From Alphaproteobacteria bacterium (GTDB lineage Bacteria > Pseudomonadota > Alphaproteobacteria > Rhodobacterales > Rhodobacteraceae): 64,000 nucleotides of DNA. Positions within the stretch are counted from its first letter, which is position 1, and the number at the start of each line of letters is the position of its first letter. Shown here one piece after another: positions 24,876-33,831 of this stretch. The stretch is taken from assembly GCA_030429495.1 (NCBI GenBank), contig JAUIFH010000005.1, forward strand, positions 186,001-250,000, read 5' to 3'. A model generated the notes under the pieces. The model worked only from the letters and a program-made list of their open reading frames with translations. It had not been told where the DNA came from and searched no databases. The position numbers were made by a program, and so were the translations under genes.

Positions 24876-25958
24876 ATGACGAGAACCGGAGTGCTTGCCG
24901 ACAGCGCCATCCGCGCCATGTTGGATGCCGGTCAGATCGTGGCCGACGCGCCCGTCCTCGACGCCCAGATTCAACCCGCAAGTCTCGATCTGCGTCTTGG
25001 TGCGACCGCCTACCGGGTCCGCGCCTCTTTCCTTGCCGGCAAGGGGCGGACCGTCGAAGACCGGCTGGCGGAATTCGAGATGCACAGGATCGACCTCAAG
25101 CCCGGTGCAGTGCTCGAAAAGGGCTGCGTCTATGTCGTGCCCCTGATGGAAAGCCTGGCCTTGCCGGATGGCATGACTGGTGCTGCCAGCGCGAAATCCT
25201 CAATCGGGCGGCTCGACCTTCTGACCCGGATCATCACCGATCACGGCACCGAGTTCGACCGGGTGCAATCCGGCTATCATGGCCGCTTGTACGTTGAGAT
25301 ATGTCCGCAGAGTTTTTCGGTCATCGCCACCGCCGGGCAGATGCTGAACCAGATCATATTCCGTCAGGGCCATACGCTGATCGACGACGATACGTTGCGG
25401 GCGATCCACGCGAAGACGCCGATCGTCTCGGGGCAGGCCGTGATTTCCGGCGGCCTCGGCTTTTCGGTGGACCTGAAGCCAGAGAAAGGCAATCTCGTCG
25501 GCTACCGCGCCAAACCCCATACCGGAGTCATCGACCTTTCGAAACTCGGCCACTACGACCCGGCTGAGTTCTGGGAGGAGGTGCGGACAGATACCGGCTG
25601 GATCATCCTCGACCCCGGCGCCTTCTACATTCTCGTCAGCCGTGAAGCCATCGCGATCCCGCCTGATTGCGCGGCCGAAATGGCCCCCTATCTGGCCATG
25701 GCGGGCGAGTTCCGGGTGCATTATGCAGGCTTCTTCGACCCCGGATTCGGCTGGGCCGAGGCGGGCGGCGCGGGTTCACGCGGCGTGCTTGAGGTGCGCT
25801 GCCACGAGGCTCCCTTCGTGCTCGAACATGGCCAGGTCGTCGGGCGGCTGGTTTATGAGCGCATGGCGAGCGTCCCGGAGCGCATCTACGGCGCTGGCAT
25901 TGCCTCCAACTATCAGGGACAGGGGCTGAAGCTGTCGAAGCATTTCCGCAGCCGGTGA
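24876..25958 (+). CDS. dcd: 2'-deoxycytidine 5'-triphosphate deaminase, long two-domain form
   Basis: A 360-residue protein, nearly twice the usual 190 of Dcd. The first half holds the dCTP deaminase signature ASAKSSIGRLDL (about residues 107-118) and RLYVEICPQSF; the second half repeats the fold (MAGEFRVHYAGFFDPGFGW ... LEVRCHEAPFVLEHGQVVGRLVYERM). It converts dCTP to dUTP for thymidylate synthesis. The second domain lacks the SxKSSxGR serine motif, so probably only one domain is catalytic. A gggagg ribosome-binding site precedes the ATG. This long form is known in alphaproteobacteria. Confidence 0.88.
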   Translation: MTRTGVLADSAIRAMLDAGQIVADAPVLDAQIQPASLDLRLGATAYRVRASFLAGKGRTVEDRLAEFEMHRIDLKPGAVLEKGCVYVVPLMESLALPDGMTGAASAKSSIGRLDLLTRIITDHGTEFDRVQSGYHGRLYVEICPQSFSVIATAGQMLNQIIFRQGHTLIDDDTLRAIHAKTPIVSGQAVISGGLGFSVDLKPEKGNLVGYRAKPHTGVIDLSKLGHYDPAEFWEEVRTDTGWIILDPGAFYILVSREAIAIPPDCAAEMAPYLAMAGEFRVHYAGFFDPGFGWAEAGGAGSRGVLEVRCHEAPFVLEHGQVVGRLVYERMASVPERIYGAGIASNYQGQGLKLSKHFRSR

Positions 25959-25968
25959 CTGCGCGCAT

Positions 25969-26355
25969 TCACCGCGCCGCACCCTCGGCAAGTTCGCGGT
26001 TGCTCCATTCGTATTTCGTCGGGCGCAACGTGATCGGGATCGAGAATTTCACCCGGCTCACCTGCTCCGAACTGCGCGCATGTTCGCCGCTTGCACCGAT
26101 CTCGGCTGAAAAGACCTTCAACCCGGCGCGGCCGCCGCCACTCGTCTCCGCGCCTACGGTCAGTGCGACATCGAACTCGACATCCCGAACGTGGCGAAAC
26201 GTGTAGTTGCCGCTGCCCGGATGAAACACGCCGGAGCCGGATTGCGGCGCCGGCGGATTGATCAGGACCTCGGATTCCTCGTAGCGGTCCTGCAGCGACA
26301 TGCTCGCCTCGACAAGTGCGGCGATGGTTTCTTCAACGAATTCCCTAAGGTCCAT
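25969..26355 (-). CDS. Small protein, possibly Trypco2-like
   Basis: About 128 residues from the ATG at 26355 (MDLREFVEETIAALVEASMS); the frame is open to 26391. The N-terminal helix LREFVEETI.ALVEA, a central VEFDVALTVGAET and the C-terminal VSRVKFSIPITL resemble the trypsin-co-occurring domain 2, which accompanies trypsin-like proteases in some signalling or defence clusters. No protease gene is next to it here. Function is unknown; the assignment is tentative. Confidence 0.55.
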   Translation of the reverse strand: MDLREFVEETIAALVEASMSLQDRYEESEVLINPPAPQSGSGVFHPGSGNYTFRHVRDVEFDVALTVGAETSGGGRAGLKVFSAEIGASGEHARSSEQVSRVKFSIPITLRPTKYEWSNRELAEGAAR

Positions 26356-26454
26356 GGCCCACGGTCCTCCCTTCGGTGGTGCGGGTGCCATCCTACAGGC
26401 AGACAGCCGGTCACGCGAACCCCATGGTGTGCCGGCGGGCCGAAACCCGGACGC

Positions 26455-26670
26455 TCAGAACCGGCCGAGCCGGCGCGTCACCTTCGCGGCCTGCCGTGCC
26501 CGTTTCGCCGTCTCCTTGGCGCCGGCCTGCTGCGCACGGTCATCATCCGTCACCTCGTCGTCGGACTTCCCCATTCGTGTCGCAAGGTCGATGCCCTTGT
26601 TGACGCCCAGATTGACGAGGCGCCGCATGACGGTGTTGACGACCATGTTCACAAGCTGGTTGAGGTTCAT
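26455..26670 (-). CDS. Small hypothetical protein behind scpB
   Basis: A 71-residue protein starting MNLNQLVNMVVNTVMRRLVN; the frame is open to 26769, but that extension overlaps scpB and is not conserved-looking. It has an amphipathic N-terminal half, an acidic middle (KSDDEVTDDD) and a very basic C-terminus (AKETAKRARQAAKVTRRLGRF). Its start lies 10 bases after the scpB stop, so it is probably in the scpA-scpB operon. I do not recognise the family. Confidence 0.65.
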   Translation of the reverse strand: MNLNQLVNMVVNTVMRRLVNLGVNKGIDLATRMGKSDDEVTDDDRAQQAGAKETAKRARQAAKVTRRLGRF

Positions 26671-26680
26671 CTGCCTCTCC

Positions 26681-27325
26681 TCAATCCTCGAATAGTTCGC
26701 TTTGTCCGGCCTGATCCTCGGCCTCTTCCTCGGCGCTTTGCGTCGCGCCCGGCAGCGGCCGACTGTCAAGCAGGCCTGCCGCGCGAAGTTCCTTCAGCCC
26801 CGGCAGGTCGCGCGCCGATTCCAGCCCGAAATGGTCAAGGAAGGACTGCGTGACCACGTAGGTCACAGGGCGGCCCGGCGTCATCCGCCTGCGGCCGAAA
26901 CGAATCCATTCCAGCTCCAGAAGCTGATCGACAGTGCCCCGGCTGACCGCGACGCCGCGGATTTCCTCGATCTCGGCGCGGGTCGTGGGCTGGTGATAGG
27001 CGATGATCGCCAGCGTCTCGATCGCAGCGCGCGACAGTTTGCGCGTCTCGACCGTTTCCTTCTGCATAAGAAAGCCAAGATCGGGCGCGGTGCGCATCGC
27101 CCAGGCGTCACCGACCTTGACGACGCGCACCCCCCTGCCCTCATAACGCTTCCGCAGATGCACCAGCGCCTCCGCCGGGTCCGCGCCGTGGGGCATCCGC
27201 GCCTCAAGCTCGGCGACCGTCACCGGGTCCGCCGAGGCGAAGAGAATGGCCTCCACCATCCGCTCCTGCTCGGCGATGGGCGGCGCCTCAAACAGGCTTT
27301 TCTCGGGGCTCGGGGTGTCGATCAC
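26681..27325 (-). CDS. scpB: Segregation and condensation protein B
   Basis: A 214-residue winged-helix protein of the SMC-ScpA-ScpB condensin. Segments MVEAILFASADPVTVAEL, LSRAAIETLAIIAYHQPTTRAEIEEIRGV and the VTQSFLDHFGLESARDLPGL end are characteristic. Its start overlaps the scpA stop by 4 bases. Confidence 0.93.
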   Translation of the reverse strand: MIDTPSPEKSLFEAPPIAEQERMVEAILFASADPVTVAELEARMPHGADPAEALVHLRKRYEGRGVRVVKVGDAWAMRTAPDLGFLMQKETVETRKLSRAAIETLAIIAYHQPTTRAEIEEIRGVAVSRGTVDQLLELEWIRFGRRRMTPGRPVTYVVTQSFLDHFGLESARDLPGLKELRAAGLLDSRPLPGATQSAEEEAEDQAGQSELFED

Positions 27326-28110
27326 GTCTCTTTCCGTCTGATGGCGATGGGCGCAAAACTGTCCGCCTGTCTCAACTCGATCCGGCCCTGTTTGGCAAGC
27401 TCAAGCGACGCCGCGAAGGTCGACGCCGTCGCCGAACGCCTGCGCGACGGGTCCGCGGTCCAGCCGTCAGGAAGGTAGACCGACAGATCGGTCCAGTCGC
27501 CGGCAAAGCCGATCAGGCCGCGCATCCGCTCCAAGGCCTGCTCCATGGTGAAGACATGGTCGCGGTCCATGGCATAGGGGCGGAATTCGTCACGGGTTCG
27601 GATACGTGCATAGGCCTGCATGAGGTCGAGCAGGGTCGCGGTGTATTGCACCTTGCGGACGCGCATCACGTCCTCGGGGATGCCGCGCACGAAGAAGTCC
27701 CGCCCCTTCTGGTCTCGCCCCATAAGCCGAGCAGCCGCCTCGCGCATCGCCTGAAGGCGTTCAAGCTGAAACGCGAGATGGGCGGCAAGCTCCTCTCCGG
27801 ACGGGCCTTCGTCACCGGGATCGGGCGGCAGCAGCAGGCGGGATTTGAGAAAGGCGAGCCAGGCCGCCATCACCAGGTAATCCGCCGCAAGTTCGATCCG
27901 CAAGGCTTTGGCCTTGTTCACGAACTCAAGAAACTGCTCGGCAAGCTGGAGAACCGATATCTTGCGCAGATCGACCTTCTGCGTGCGCGACAGCGTCAGC
28001 AGAAGGTCAAGCGGGCCTTCAAAGCCATCGACGTCGACGATCAGCGCCTCGGCCGCAAGCCGATCCGAGACCGATTGCCCGTCTTCCTCGAACCGCGGCG
28101 GTTCAGCCAT
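27322..28110 (-). CDS. scpA: Segregation and condensation protein A
   Basis: About 262 residues; the kleisin subunit bridging the SMC heads. The conserved VDGFEGPLDLLLTLSRTQKVDLRKIS segment (about residues 27-52) and LAADYLVMAAWLAFLKSRLLLP are signatures. The ATG at 28110 is preferred; a second at 28116 is two codons earlier. It overlaps the nagZ end by a few bases and the scpB start by 4 bases. Confidence 0.93.
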   Translation of the reverse strand: MAEPPRFEEDGQSVSDRLAAEALIVDVDGFEGPLDLLLTLSRTQKVDLRKISVLQLAEQFLEFVNKAKALRIELAADYLVMAAWLAFLKSRLLLPPDPGDEGPSGEELAAHLAFQLERLQAMREAAARLMGRDQKGRDFFVRGIPEDVMRVRKVQYTATLLDLMQAYARIRTRDEFRPYAMDRDHVFTMEQALERMRGLIGFAGDWTDLSVYLPDGWTADPSRRRSATASTFAASLELAKQGRIELRQADSFAPIAIRRKET

Positions 28111-29113
28111 GCACATGTCCCTTCAGAAGCGCCTCAAATTCGGCCTCCAGAAGGGCGGTGTCAATGGTATCCGCCGGTTTTCGCCGGGCCAGAGCCGCTG
28201 CTGCGCGGTCGGCCGCCGCACCGTCCAGACGGCCCGCCGCCGCGACGACATCCGCCATCTCGGCCCTTTCGCCGTTGCAATGCAGCGCGATATCACAGCC
28301 GGCCGCAATCGCGGCCCCGGCCCGTTCGCCGATCGTGCCGGAAAGCGCCTGCATCGAAAGGTCGTCGGTCAACAGAAGCCCGCCGAAGCCGATCCGGTCA
28401 CGGATAAGCGCAACGACAGCAGGCGAGGCCGTGGCCGGACGGGCGGGATCAACGGCGTCGAAGATGATATGCGCGGTCATCGCCATCGGAAGATCGGCAA
28501 GCGCCGCGAAAGGCGCGAAATCCGTGGCGTCCAGTTCCTCCGGCTGTGCCGTGACACGCGGCAGGTGCAGGTGACTGTCCACGACCGCCCTGCCGTGACC
28601 CGGCAGATGCTTCATCACCGGCAGCACGCCGCCGGCAAGAAGCCCCTCGGCGCAGGCCCGCGCTGCCGCCGTGACCGGCCCCGGGAAGGTGCCGAAGCAG
28701 CGATTGCGCAGGAAGGGATGGGTGTCAGGTCCCGCGATGTCCGCTGTCGGCGCGCAATCCGCGTCGATCCCGACAGCGGCGAGTTCCGCGGCGATCAGCC
28801 GGTAGCGCAGCCAGACGGCGCGCTCCATCGCCTCCGGCGCGGTCCTTGCCACCTGATCCAGCGGCGGCAGCCATTCCCGCCAGTGCGGCGCGCGCAGGCG
28901 TTGCACCCTGCCGCCTTCCTGATCGACCAGCACGGGCGCGTCCCGGCCCACGGCAGCCCGCAGGTCGCCGGTCAGACGGCGAAGCTGATCGGGCGTATCG
29001 ACATTGCGGGCGAAGAGGATGAATCCGAAGGGATCGGCCTCGCGGAAGAACGCGGCTTCGTCGGCGCCGAGCGTGACGCCCTCGCAACCAAGGATCGTGG
29101 CCGAAGCGGCCAT
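28103..29113 (-). CDS. nagZ: Beta-N-acetylhexosaminidase NagZ
   Basis: A 336-residue family-3 glycosidase from the ATG at 29113, whose codon overlaps the stop of the upstream SPOR gene (TGATG). It removes GlcNAc from anhydro-muropeptides in peptidoglycan recycling. The VMKHLPGHGRAVVDSHLHLP loop with the catalytic histidine, FILFARN and the LLLTDDLSMQAL segment with the nucleophile aspartate are all visible. The frame is open to 29137. Confidence 0.93.
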   Translation of the reverse strand: MAASATILGCEGVTLGADEAAFFREADPFGFILFARNVDTPDQLRRLTGDLRAAVGRDAPVLVDQEGGRVQRLRAPHWREWLPPLDQVARTAPEAMERAVWLRYRLIAAELAAVGIDADCAPTADIAGPDTHPFLRNRCFGTFPGPVTAAARACAEGLLAGGVLPVMKHLPGHGRAVVDSHLHLPRVTAQPEELDATDFAPFAALADLPMAMTAHIIFDAVDPARPATASPAVVALIRDRIGFGGLLLTDDLSMQALSGTIGERAGAAIAAGCDIALHCNGERAEMADVVAAAGRLDGAAADRAAAALARRKPADTIDTALLEAEFEALLKGHVHG

Positions 29114-30102
29114 CAGCGCACCAGCGTCGGCGCGCAATCCGCGTTCTCGGCTTTCAGCGCGGCGCAGAAACGGCGCGCGTCGTCGAGATCGTCGAAGCCT
29201 TCGACACGCAGCCGGTAGAAGACCTCACCGCCGCTTTCCGCCGGCTCGATCACCCGGCGCTTGCCGTCCATCAGCGCACCGAACCGCGCCGCCGTGCGTT
29301 CCCATTCAAGCCGCGCCTCGGCCTCGTCCGCGAAGGAGCCGATCTGCACAAGGCGGGTGCCTTCGGCCAGAGCCTCCGGCGCGATGTCGAGCGCGGGCGG
29401 CGGTGCAAGGGCAGCAGCCACGGCGGCGGCGGCGGCCTCGGCCATCGGATCGTCGGCCATCGCGGTCTCAACAACCGACGCGCGGATCAGGGCCGGACGA
29501 CGCAGCGGCCGCGGCGACTGCTTGACGCCGGGGATGGAGGCCGGGATCACGTCCGGCGCCGCGAAGGAGGCCGGTATCGCCTCGGTGACAAGCGGCTCGG
29601 CGATCCGGTCGGCCGGACCGTCCGGCAACGGCTCCGGCGGGCGCTGCCCGGCAAAGTCGGAAGCCGGAACCACCTCACCCATTCCTTCGCGCTTTGGCGC
29701 GGCATCGCTCTCTGGCGCGATGGCCCCCATCGGCTGATCCTCATCGGTCAGCCCTTCGGGCCGGGGCGCGAGCGTCAGGCGGTCGGCTGGATCGCCCGCC
29801 GCGCCGTCTGCGGCGATCTTGTTCACCGCCATGCCCTGATGCAAGGCAAGCTCGCCGCCGGGATTGTCCGGTGCGACCCTGGCCGGCCCTTCAAGCGCCT
29901 GGATTACCGGAACCCCCCGCACATCGCGGACGGCAAGGTTGTATCCCCAGACACCGAGGCCGGCGATCAGCGCGACCGACGTGATCGCCCCGGCACCGTT
30001 CACCCATTTCTGAAACCCGCCGGGGTCGCGCGGATCACCCGCCCGGCCCGTATGCGAAGACGCCTCATAGGCGTCGAATGAATCGAAATCTGCATCCGCC
30101 AT
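29113..30102 (-). CDS. SPOR domain protein
   Basis: A 329-residue protein with a cytosolic N-terminus, a single transmembrane helix (ITSVALIAGLGVWGYNLAV, about residues 39-57), a long Pro/Ala/acidic periplasmic linker and a C-terminal SPOR domain (LVQIGSFADEAEARLEWERT ... FYRLRVEGFDDLDDARRFCAALKA). SPOR domains bind denuded peptidoglycan at the septum. It lies between argS and nagZ, consistent with a cell-wall role; the order argS-SPOR-nagZ-scpA-scpB is conserved in Rhodobacteraceae. Confidence 0.9.
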   Translation of the reverse strand: MADADFDSFDAYEASSHTGRAGDPRDPGGFQKWVNGAGAITSVALIAGLGVWGYNLAVRDVRGVPVIQALEGPARVAPDNPGGELALHQGMAVNKIAADGAAGDPADRLTLAPRPEGLTDEDQPMGAIAPESDAAPKREGMGEVVPASDFAGQRPPEPLPDGPADRIAEPLVTEAIPASFAAPDVIPASIPGVKQSPRPLRRPALIRASVVETAMADDPMAEAAAAAVAAALAPPPALDIAPEALAEGTRLVQIGSFADEAEARLEWERTAARFGALMDGKRRVIEPAESGGEVFYRLRVEGFDDLDDARRFCAALKAENADCAPTLVR

Positions 30103-30177
30103 GCTCTGCCTCGCTCGCCCGGACGAAATCCGTCCGGCGTCTTGCCTGCTTCACCTCGGCGGCGGCGCGTCTTAGTT

Positions 30178-31923
30178 TCAGCGCATCTCTTCCGCCGGGG
30201 TCACGCCAAGGATACCAAGACCTGCGGAAATAACAACGCCCGCGGCCCTTGCCAGCGCGATTTTGGCCTGGCTTGTGGGTGCGTCGCCCTCCTGAACGAA
30301 GCGGAGCGACGTGTCTTCGTTGCCGCGGTTCCACAGCGCATGGAGTTCGGAGGCCAGTTCGTAGAGGTAGAAGGCGATGCGATGCGGTTCCTGCCCGCGC
30401 GCGGCGATCTCAACCAGGCGCGGCCATTCGGCGATCTTCCGGGCAAGGCCGAGCTCGGCGTCATGCGACAGCTTCTTCAGGTCGGCAGCTGCCAGCACCG
30501 CGTCGTCGGCGGGAATCCCCGCCTCGGCCGCCTTGCGGATCACCGAACACACCCGCGCATGGGCATATTGCACGTAGAAGACCGGGTTGTCCTTCGACTG
30601 CTCCAGCACCTTGTCGAAGTCGAAGTCGAGCGCCGCGTCGTTCTTCCGCGTCAGCATCACGAAGCGGGTGACATCTGCACCGGCCTGTTCGACGACATCG
30701 CGCAGCGTGACGAAGGTCCCCGCCCGCTTGGACATCTTGAACGGCTCGCCGTTCTTGAAGAGCTTCACAAGCTGGATCAGCTTCACCTCAAGCGGCACAC
30801 GACCGTTCGACAGCGCCGAGACCACCGCCTTCAGCCGCTTGACATAGCCGCCGTGATCGGCGCCCAGCACGTCGATAAGCTGGTCGTAACCCCGGCTCAC
30901 CTTGTCCCAGTGATAGGCGATGTCGGGGGCGAAATAGGTCCACGACCCGTCCGACTTCTTCACTGGCCGGTCGACATCGTCGCCATGCGCAGTGGAACGG
31001 AACAGCGTCTGCTCGCGCTCTTCCCAGTCCTCGGGCAGCTTGCCTTTCGGTGGCTCCAGCGTGCCTTCGTAGATCAGGCCCATGCCACGCAGGGTGTCGA
31101 TCGCCTCCTCGACCCGGCCGGACGCGGTGATCGCCTTTTCCGAGGTGAAGACATCCATCGTCACGCCAAGAAGCGCGAGGTCGTCGCGGATCATCTGCAG
31201 CATTTCGGCGGTCGCGAAATCGCGGACCTCGGCAAGCCACTCGGACTCGGGCTTGTTCAGAAGCGTGTCGCCGAACTTCGCCTTCAGCGCCTCGCCCACC
31301 GGGATCAGGTAGTCGCCGGGATAGAGGCCCTCGGCAATCTCGGGATCAAGGCCATGCGCCTCGCGGTAACGCTCATAGGCAGAACGCGCCAGAACATCGA
31401 CCTGAGCGCCGCCGTCGTTGATGTAGTACTCACGCGTGACCTCGTGGCCCGCGAAATCCAGCAGCGCGGCCAGTGCGTCGCCGAAGACCGCGCCCCGTGT
31501 ATGGCCGACATGCATCGGTCCGGTCGGGTTGGCGGAAACGAACTCCACATTGACGCGCACGCCCTTGCCCAAATCGGACCGGCCGAAATCGCGCCCGGTC
31601 TTGAGCGCCGAGCGCACGACGCCCTGCCAGACAGAAGGCGCGAGGCGCATGTTCAGAAAGCCCGGCCCCGCCGCCTCGGCGGTGACGATCCGCGGATCGG
31701 CGGCGAGACGGGCCGCCAGAGCGTCGGCGATCGCCCGCGGCTGCATTCCGGCAGGCTTGGCCAGCACCATCGCGGCGTTCGTTGCCATGTCGCCATGGGC
31801 AGCGTCGCGCGGCGGCTCCACCGCGACGTTCGTAGTATCGAGCCCCGCCGGCAATTCGCCGGCCCCGACCATGTCGTCCAGGCTGGCAATCACCAGCGAC
31901 CGGATTTCGGCAAAAAGGTTCAT
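30178..31923 (-). CDS. argS: Arginyl-tRNA synthetase
   Basis: A 581-residue class I synthetase. The HIGH-type motif is [10 protein letters not shown] in [13 protein letters not shown] (about residue 130), and KMSKR ([13 protein letters not shown]) serves as the KMSKS loop. The Arg-specific N-terminal domain and C-terminal DALR anticodon-binding helices (about residues 460-581, [13 protein letters not shown]) are in place. It charges tRNA-Arg and is essential. Confidence 0.97.
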   Translation of the reverse strand: MNLFAEIRSLVIASLDDMVGAGELPAGLDTTNVAVEPPRDAAHGDMATNAAMVLAKPAGMQPRAIADALAARLAADPRIVTAEAAGPGFLNMRLAPSVWQGVVRSALKTGRDFGRSDLGKGVRVNVEFVSANPTGPMHVGHTRGAVFGDALAALLDFAGHEVTREYYINDGGAQVDVLARSAYERYREAHGLDPEIAEGLYPGDYLIPVGEALKAKFGDTLLNKPESEWLAEVRDFATAEMLQMIRDDLALLGVTMDVFTSEKAITASGRVEEAIDTLRGMGLIYEGTLEPPKGKLPEDWEEREQTLFRSTAHGDDVDRPVKKSDGSWTYFAPDIAYHWDKVSRGYDQLIDVLGADHGGYVKRLKAVVSALSNGRVPLEVKLIQLVKLFKNGEPFKMSKRAGTFVTLRDVVEQAGADVTRFVMLTRKNDAALDFDFDKVLEQSKDNPVFYVQYAHARVCSVIRKAAEAGIPADDAVLAAADLKKLSHDAELGLARKIAEWPRLVEIAARGQEPHRIAFYLYELASELHALWNRGNEDTSLRFVQEGDAPTSQAKIALARAAGVVISAGLGILGVTPAEEMR

Positions 31924-31971
31924 GTCATCCCTCAGTGATTGGCCCGGCCATGCCAGAGGCGGAACCCGGCG

Positions 31972-33831
31972 TCAATCCTTCGACCCGTTCAGGCCGCGCT
32001 CGCGCGCCTCCTCGACGACCTCGCCGGGCTTGCTGAGAAAGACGAGCCGTGTGCCGGCGGTCAGCTTCCGGTCCTCGTCGCCGCGCATCGGCTTGACCTC
32101 GCCATCCTTTCCGATCCGCGCCATCAGGATCGCATCGGGCCGCCGCTCGCGCCATTCGGCGAAGCCGAATTCCTCGGTCATGCGCGTCATGCGAAAGGTC
32201 CAGCCGTCGCGCATCAGCGCTTCGAGGTCGTCATAGGTCCGCCCGTCGCCGAAGCCCCTGCCGCCGAGCTGGGTGGGCAGCGCATGGCGCGCCTTCTCGC
32301 CCTTCACCCGGCCGATCTGATAGGTGTTGTCGCGCCCGAATTCCGGCGCGAGGTCGGTGGCGACAAGGGTGTTGTAGGCGTCGTTGTCGGTCGCGGCGAC
32401 GATGGTGCGGTAGGTCAGAAGCTCCACCTGATGTTCGGCGGCCTCCGACAGGATATCGCCGTAGAAGGTCGGCACGCCGGCTGTGCGCGGCCGGATCAGG
32501 TGAGCGTGGTTCGGATCGCTGACGAGGACCGGCACGTCGCCCTTCCTCAGAACCTCGGCGAACCCCGTGGTGAACCGCGATCCGCCGACGAGAAGGACGC
32601 CTGGCGCCTCTGCCCCGGCAAGCCCCAGCGCGCGGGCGAGCGGGGCAAGGGTGAAGCCGTGCAGCACGACCGTTGCGAGGACGAGGACGAAGGCCAGGGG
32701 CCCGATCAGCGCCCCGTCGGCGACACCCGCCGCCGCCAGCCGTTCGCCGAAAAGCCCCGCGACCGCGACAAGGACCACGCCGCGCGGGCCGGTCGCGGCG
32801 ATCAGGACGCGTTCGTTCATCGGCAGGTTCGTGCCCACGAGCGACAGGAGCACAGTCAAGGGCCGCGCAACCAGAACCACCAGTGCGACGAACAGCGCCG
32901 CCCGCCATGTCAGCTGGCCCAGCGCCGCGAAATCCATAGAGGCGGCCAGAAGGATGAAGACTCCCGAGACGAGAAGGATCGTCGCATGTTCCTTGAACCG
33001 GCGCAGTTCCTCGTAGCTCGGCAGGTCGGCATTGGCGATGACGAGGCCCATGACGGTGACCGCCAGAAGCCCGCTTTCATGCAGCATCGCGTCCGAGGCG
33101 GCGAAGGCCGCGAGCAGCACGGTGAACAGGACCGGCACCTTCATGTATTCAGGCACCCAGCCGCGCCAGAAGGCGCGCGCGATGAGAAACCCCGCGGCAA
33201 GGCCAAGGAGCGTGGCGAAACCGATACCGAGGACGAGGTCCATCAGTGCCGTGCTAGCATCGGTCGCGGTATGGCGGACGAGGATGAATTCGAAGGCGAG
33301 GACGGCCGCCAGCGCCCCGATCGGATCGTTGACGATCGCCTCCCATTGGAGAAGCTGCGCCGGACGGCGGGCCAGCCGCGCCTGCCGCAGGAGGGGCGCG
33401 ATGACGGTGGGGCCGGTCACGACCATGATGCCGCCGAAGACCGCCGCCGCCTCCCACCCGATGTTGGCACCGAAACGCAGAGTGAGGGTGGAGAGAAGCC
33501 AGCCGAGCGGCGCGCCGATCAGGACGAGCCGCATCACCCCGCCCCGCGCGTCGCCGAGCTTGTGCAGGTCGAGCGTCAGCCCGCCCTCGAAGAGGATCAC
33601 CGCGACGGCGAGCGAGATGAGCGGGCCCGTGATCGGCCCTATGTCCCGCATCGGATCGAAGAGGCCGAAGACCGGTCCGACCAGAAGCCCCGCCGCCAGC
33701 ATCAGCACGATGGCCGGAAGCTGGAAGCGCCAGGCCAGCCATTGCGCGCCGACGCCGAGCGCGCCGACAAGGGCGAAGGCCGAAACCGGTGCCAGCCCTC
33801 CGCCAGCAACCTGTTCAATCACCACGGTCAC
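31972..33831 (-). CDS. Cation:proton antiporter with TrkA-N domain
   Basis: A 619-residue CPA-type antiporter: about 12 hydrophobic helices in the first 400 residues (from PVSAFALVGALGVGAQWLAW), including the IGALAAVLAFE segment, followed by a cytosolic Rossmann-like RCK/TrkA-N domain (VLLVGGSRFTTGFAEVLRKG ... VPTFYGDILSEAA), giving nucleotide or redox control as in KefB/YbaL proteins. The substrate ion, K+ or Na+, cannot be decided. It has a GTG start overlapping the dgt stop (GTGA), so it is co-translated with dgt. Confidence 0.88.
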   Translation of the reverse strand: MTVVIEQVAGGGLAPVSAFALVGALGVGAQWLAWRFQLPAIVLMLAAGLLVGPVFGLFDPMRDIGPITGPLISLAVAVILFEGGLTLDLHKLGDARGGVMRLVLIGAPLGWLLSTLTLRFGANIGWEAAAVFGGIMVVTGPTVIAPLLRQARLARRPAQLLQWEAIVNDPIGALAAVLAFEFILVRHTATDASTALMDLVLGIGFATLLGLAAGFLIARAFWRGWVPEYMKVPVLFTVLLAAFAASDAMLHESGLLAVTVMGLVIANADLPSYEELRRFKEHATILLVSGVFILLAASMDFAALGQLTWRAALFVALVVLVARPLTVLLSLVGTNLPMNERVLIAATGPRGVVLVAVAGLFGERLAAAGVADGALIGPLAFVLVLATVVLHGFTLAPLARALGLAGAEAPGVLLVGGSRFTTGFAEVLRKGDVPVLVSDPNHAHLIRPRTAGVPTFYGDILSEAAEHQVELLTYRTIVAATDNDAYNTLVATDLAPEFGRDNTYQIGRVKGEKARHALPTQLGGRGFGDGRTYDDLEALMRDGWTFRMTRMTEEFGFAEWRERRPDAILMARIGKDGEVKPMRGDEDRKLTAGTRLVFLSKPGEVVEEARERGLNGSKD

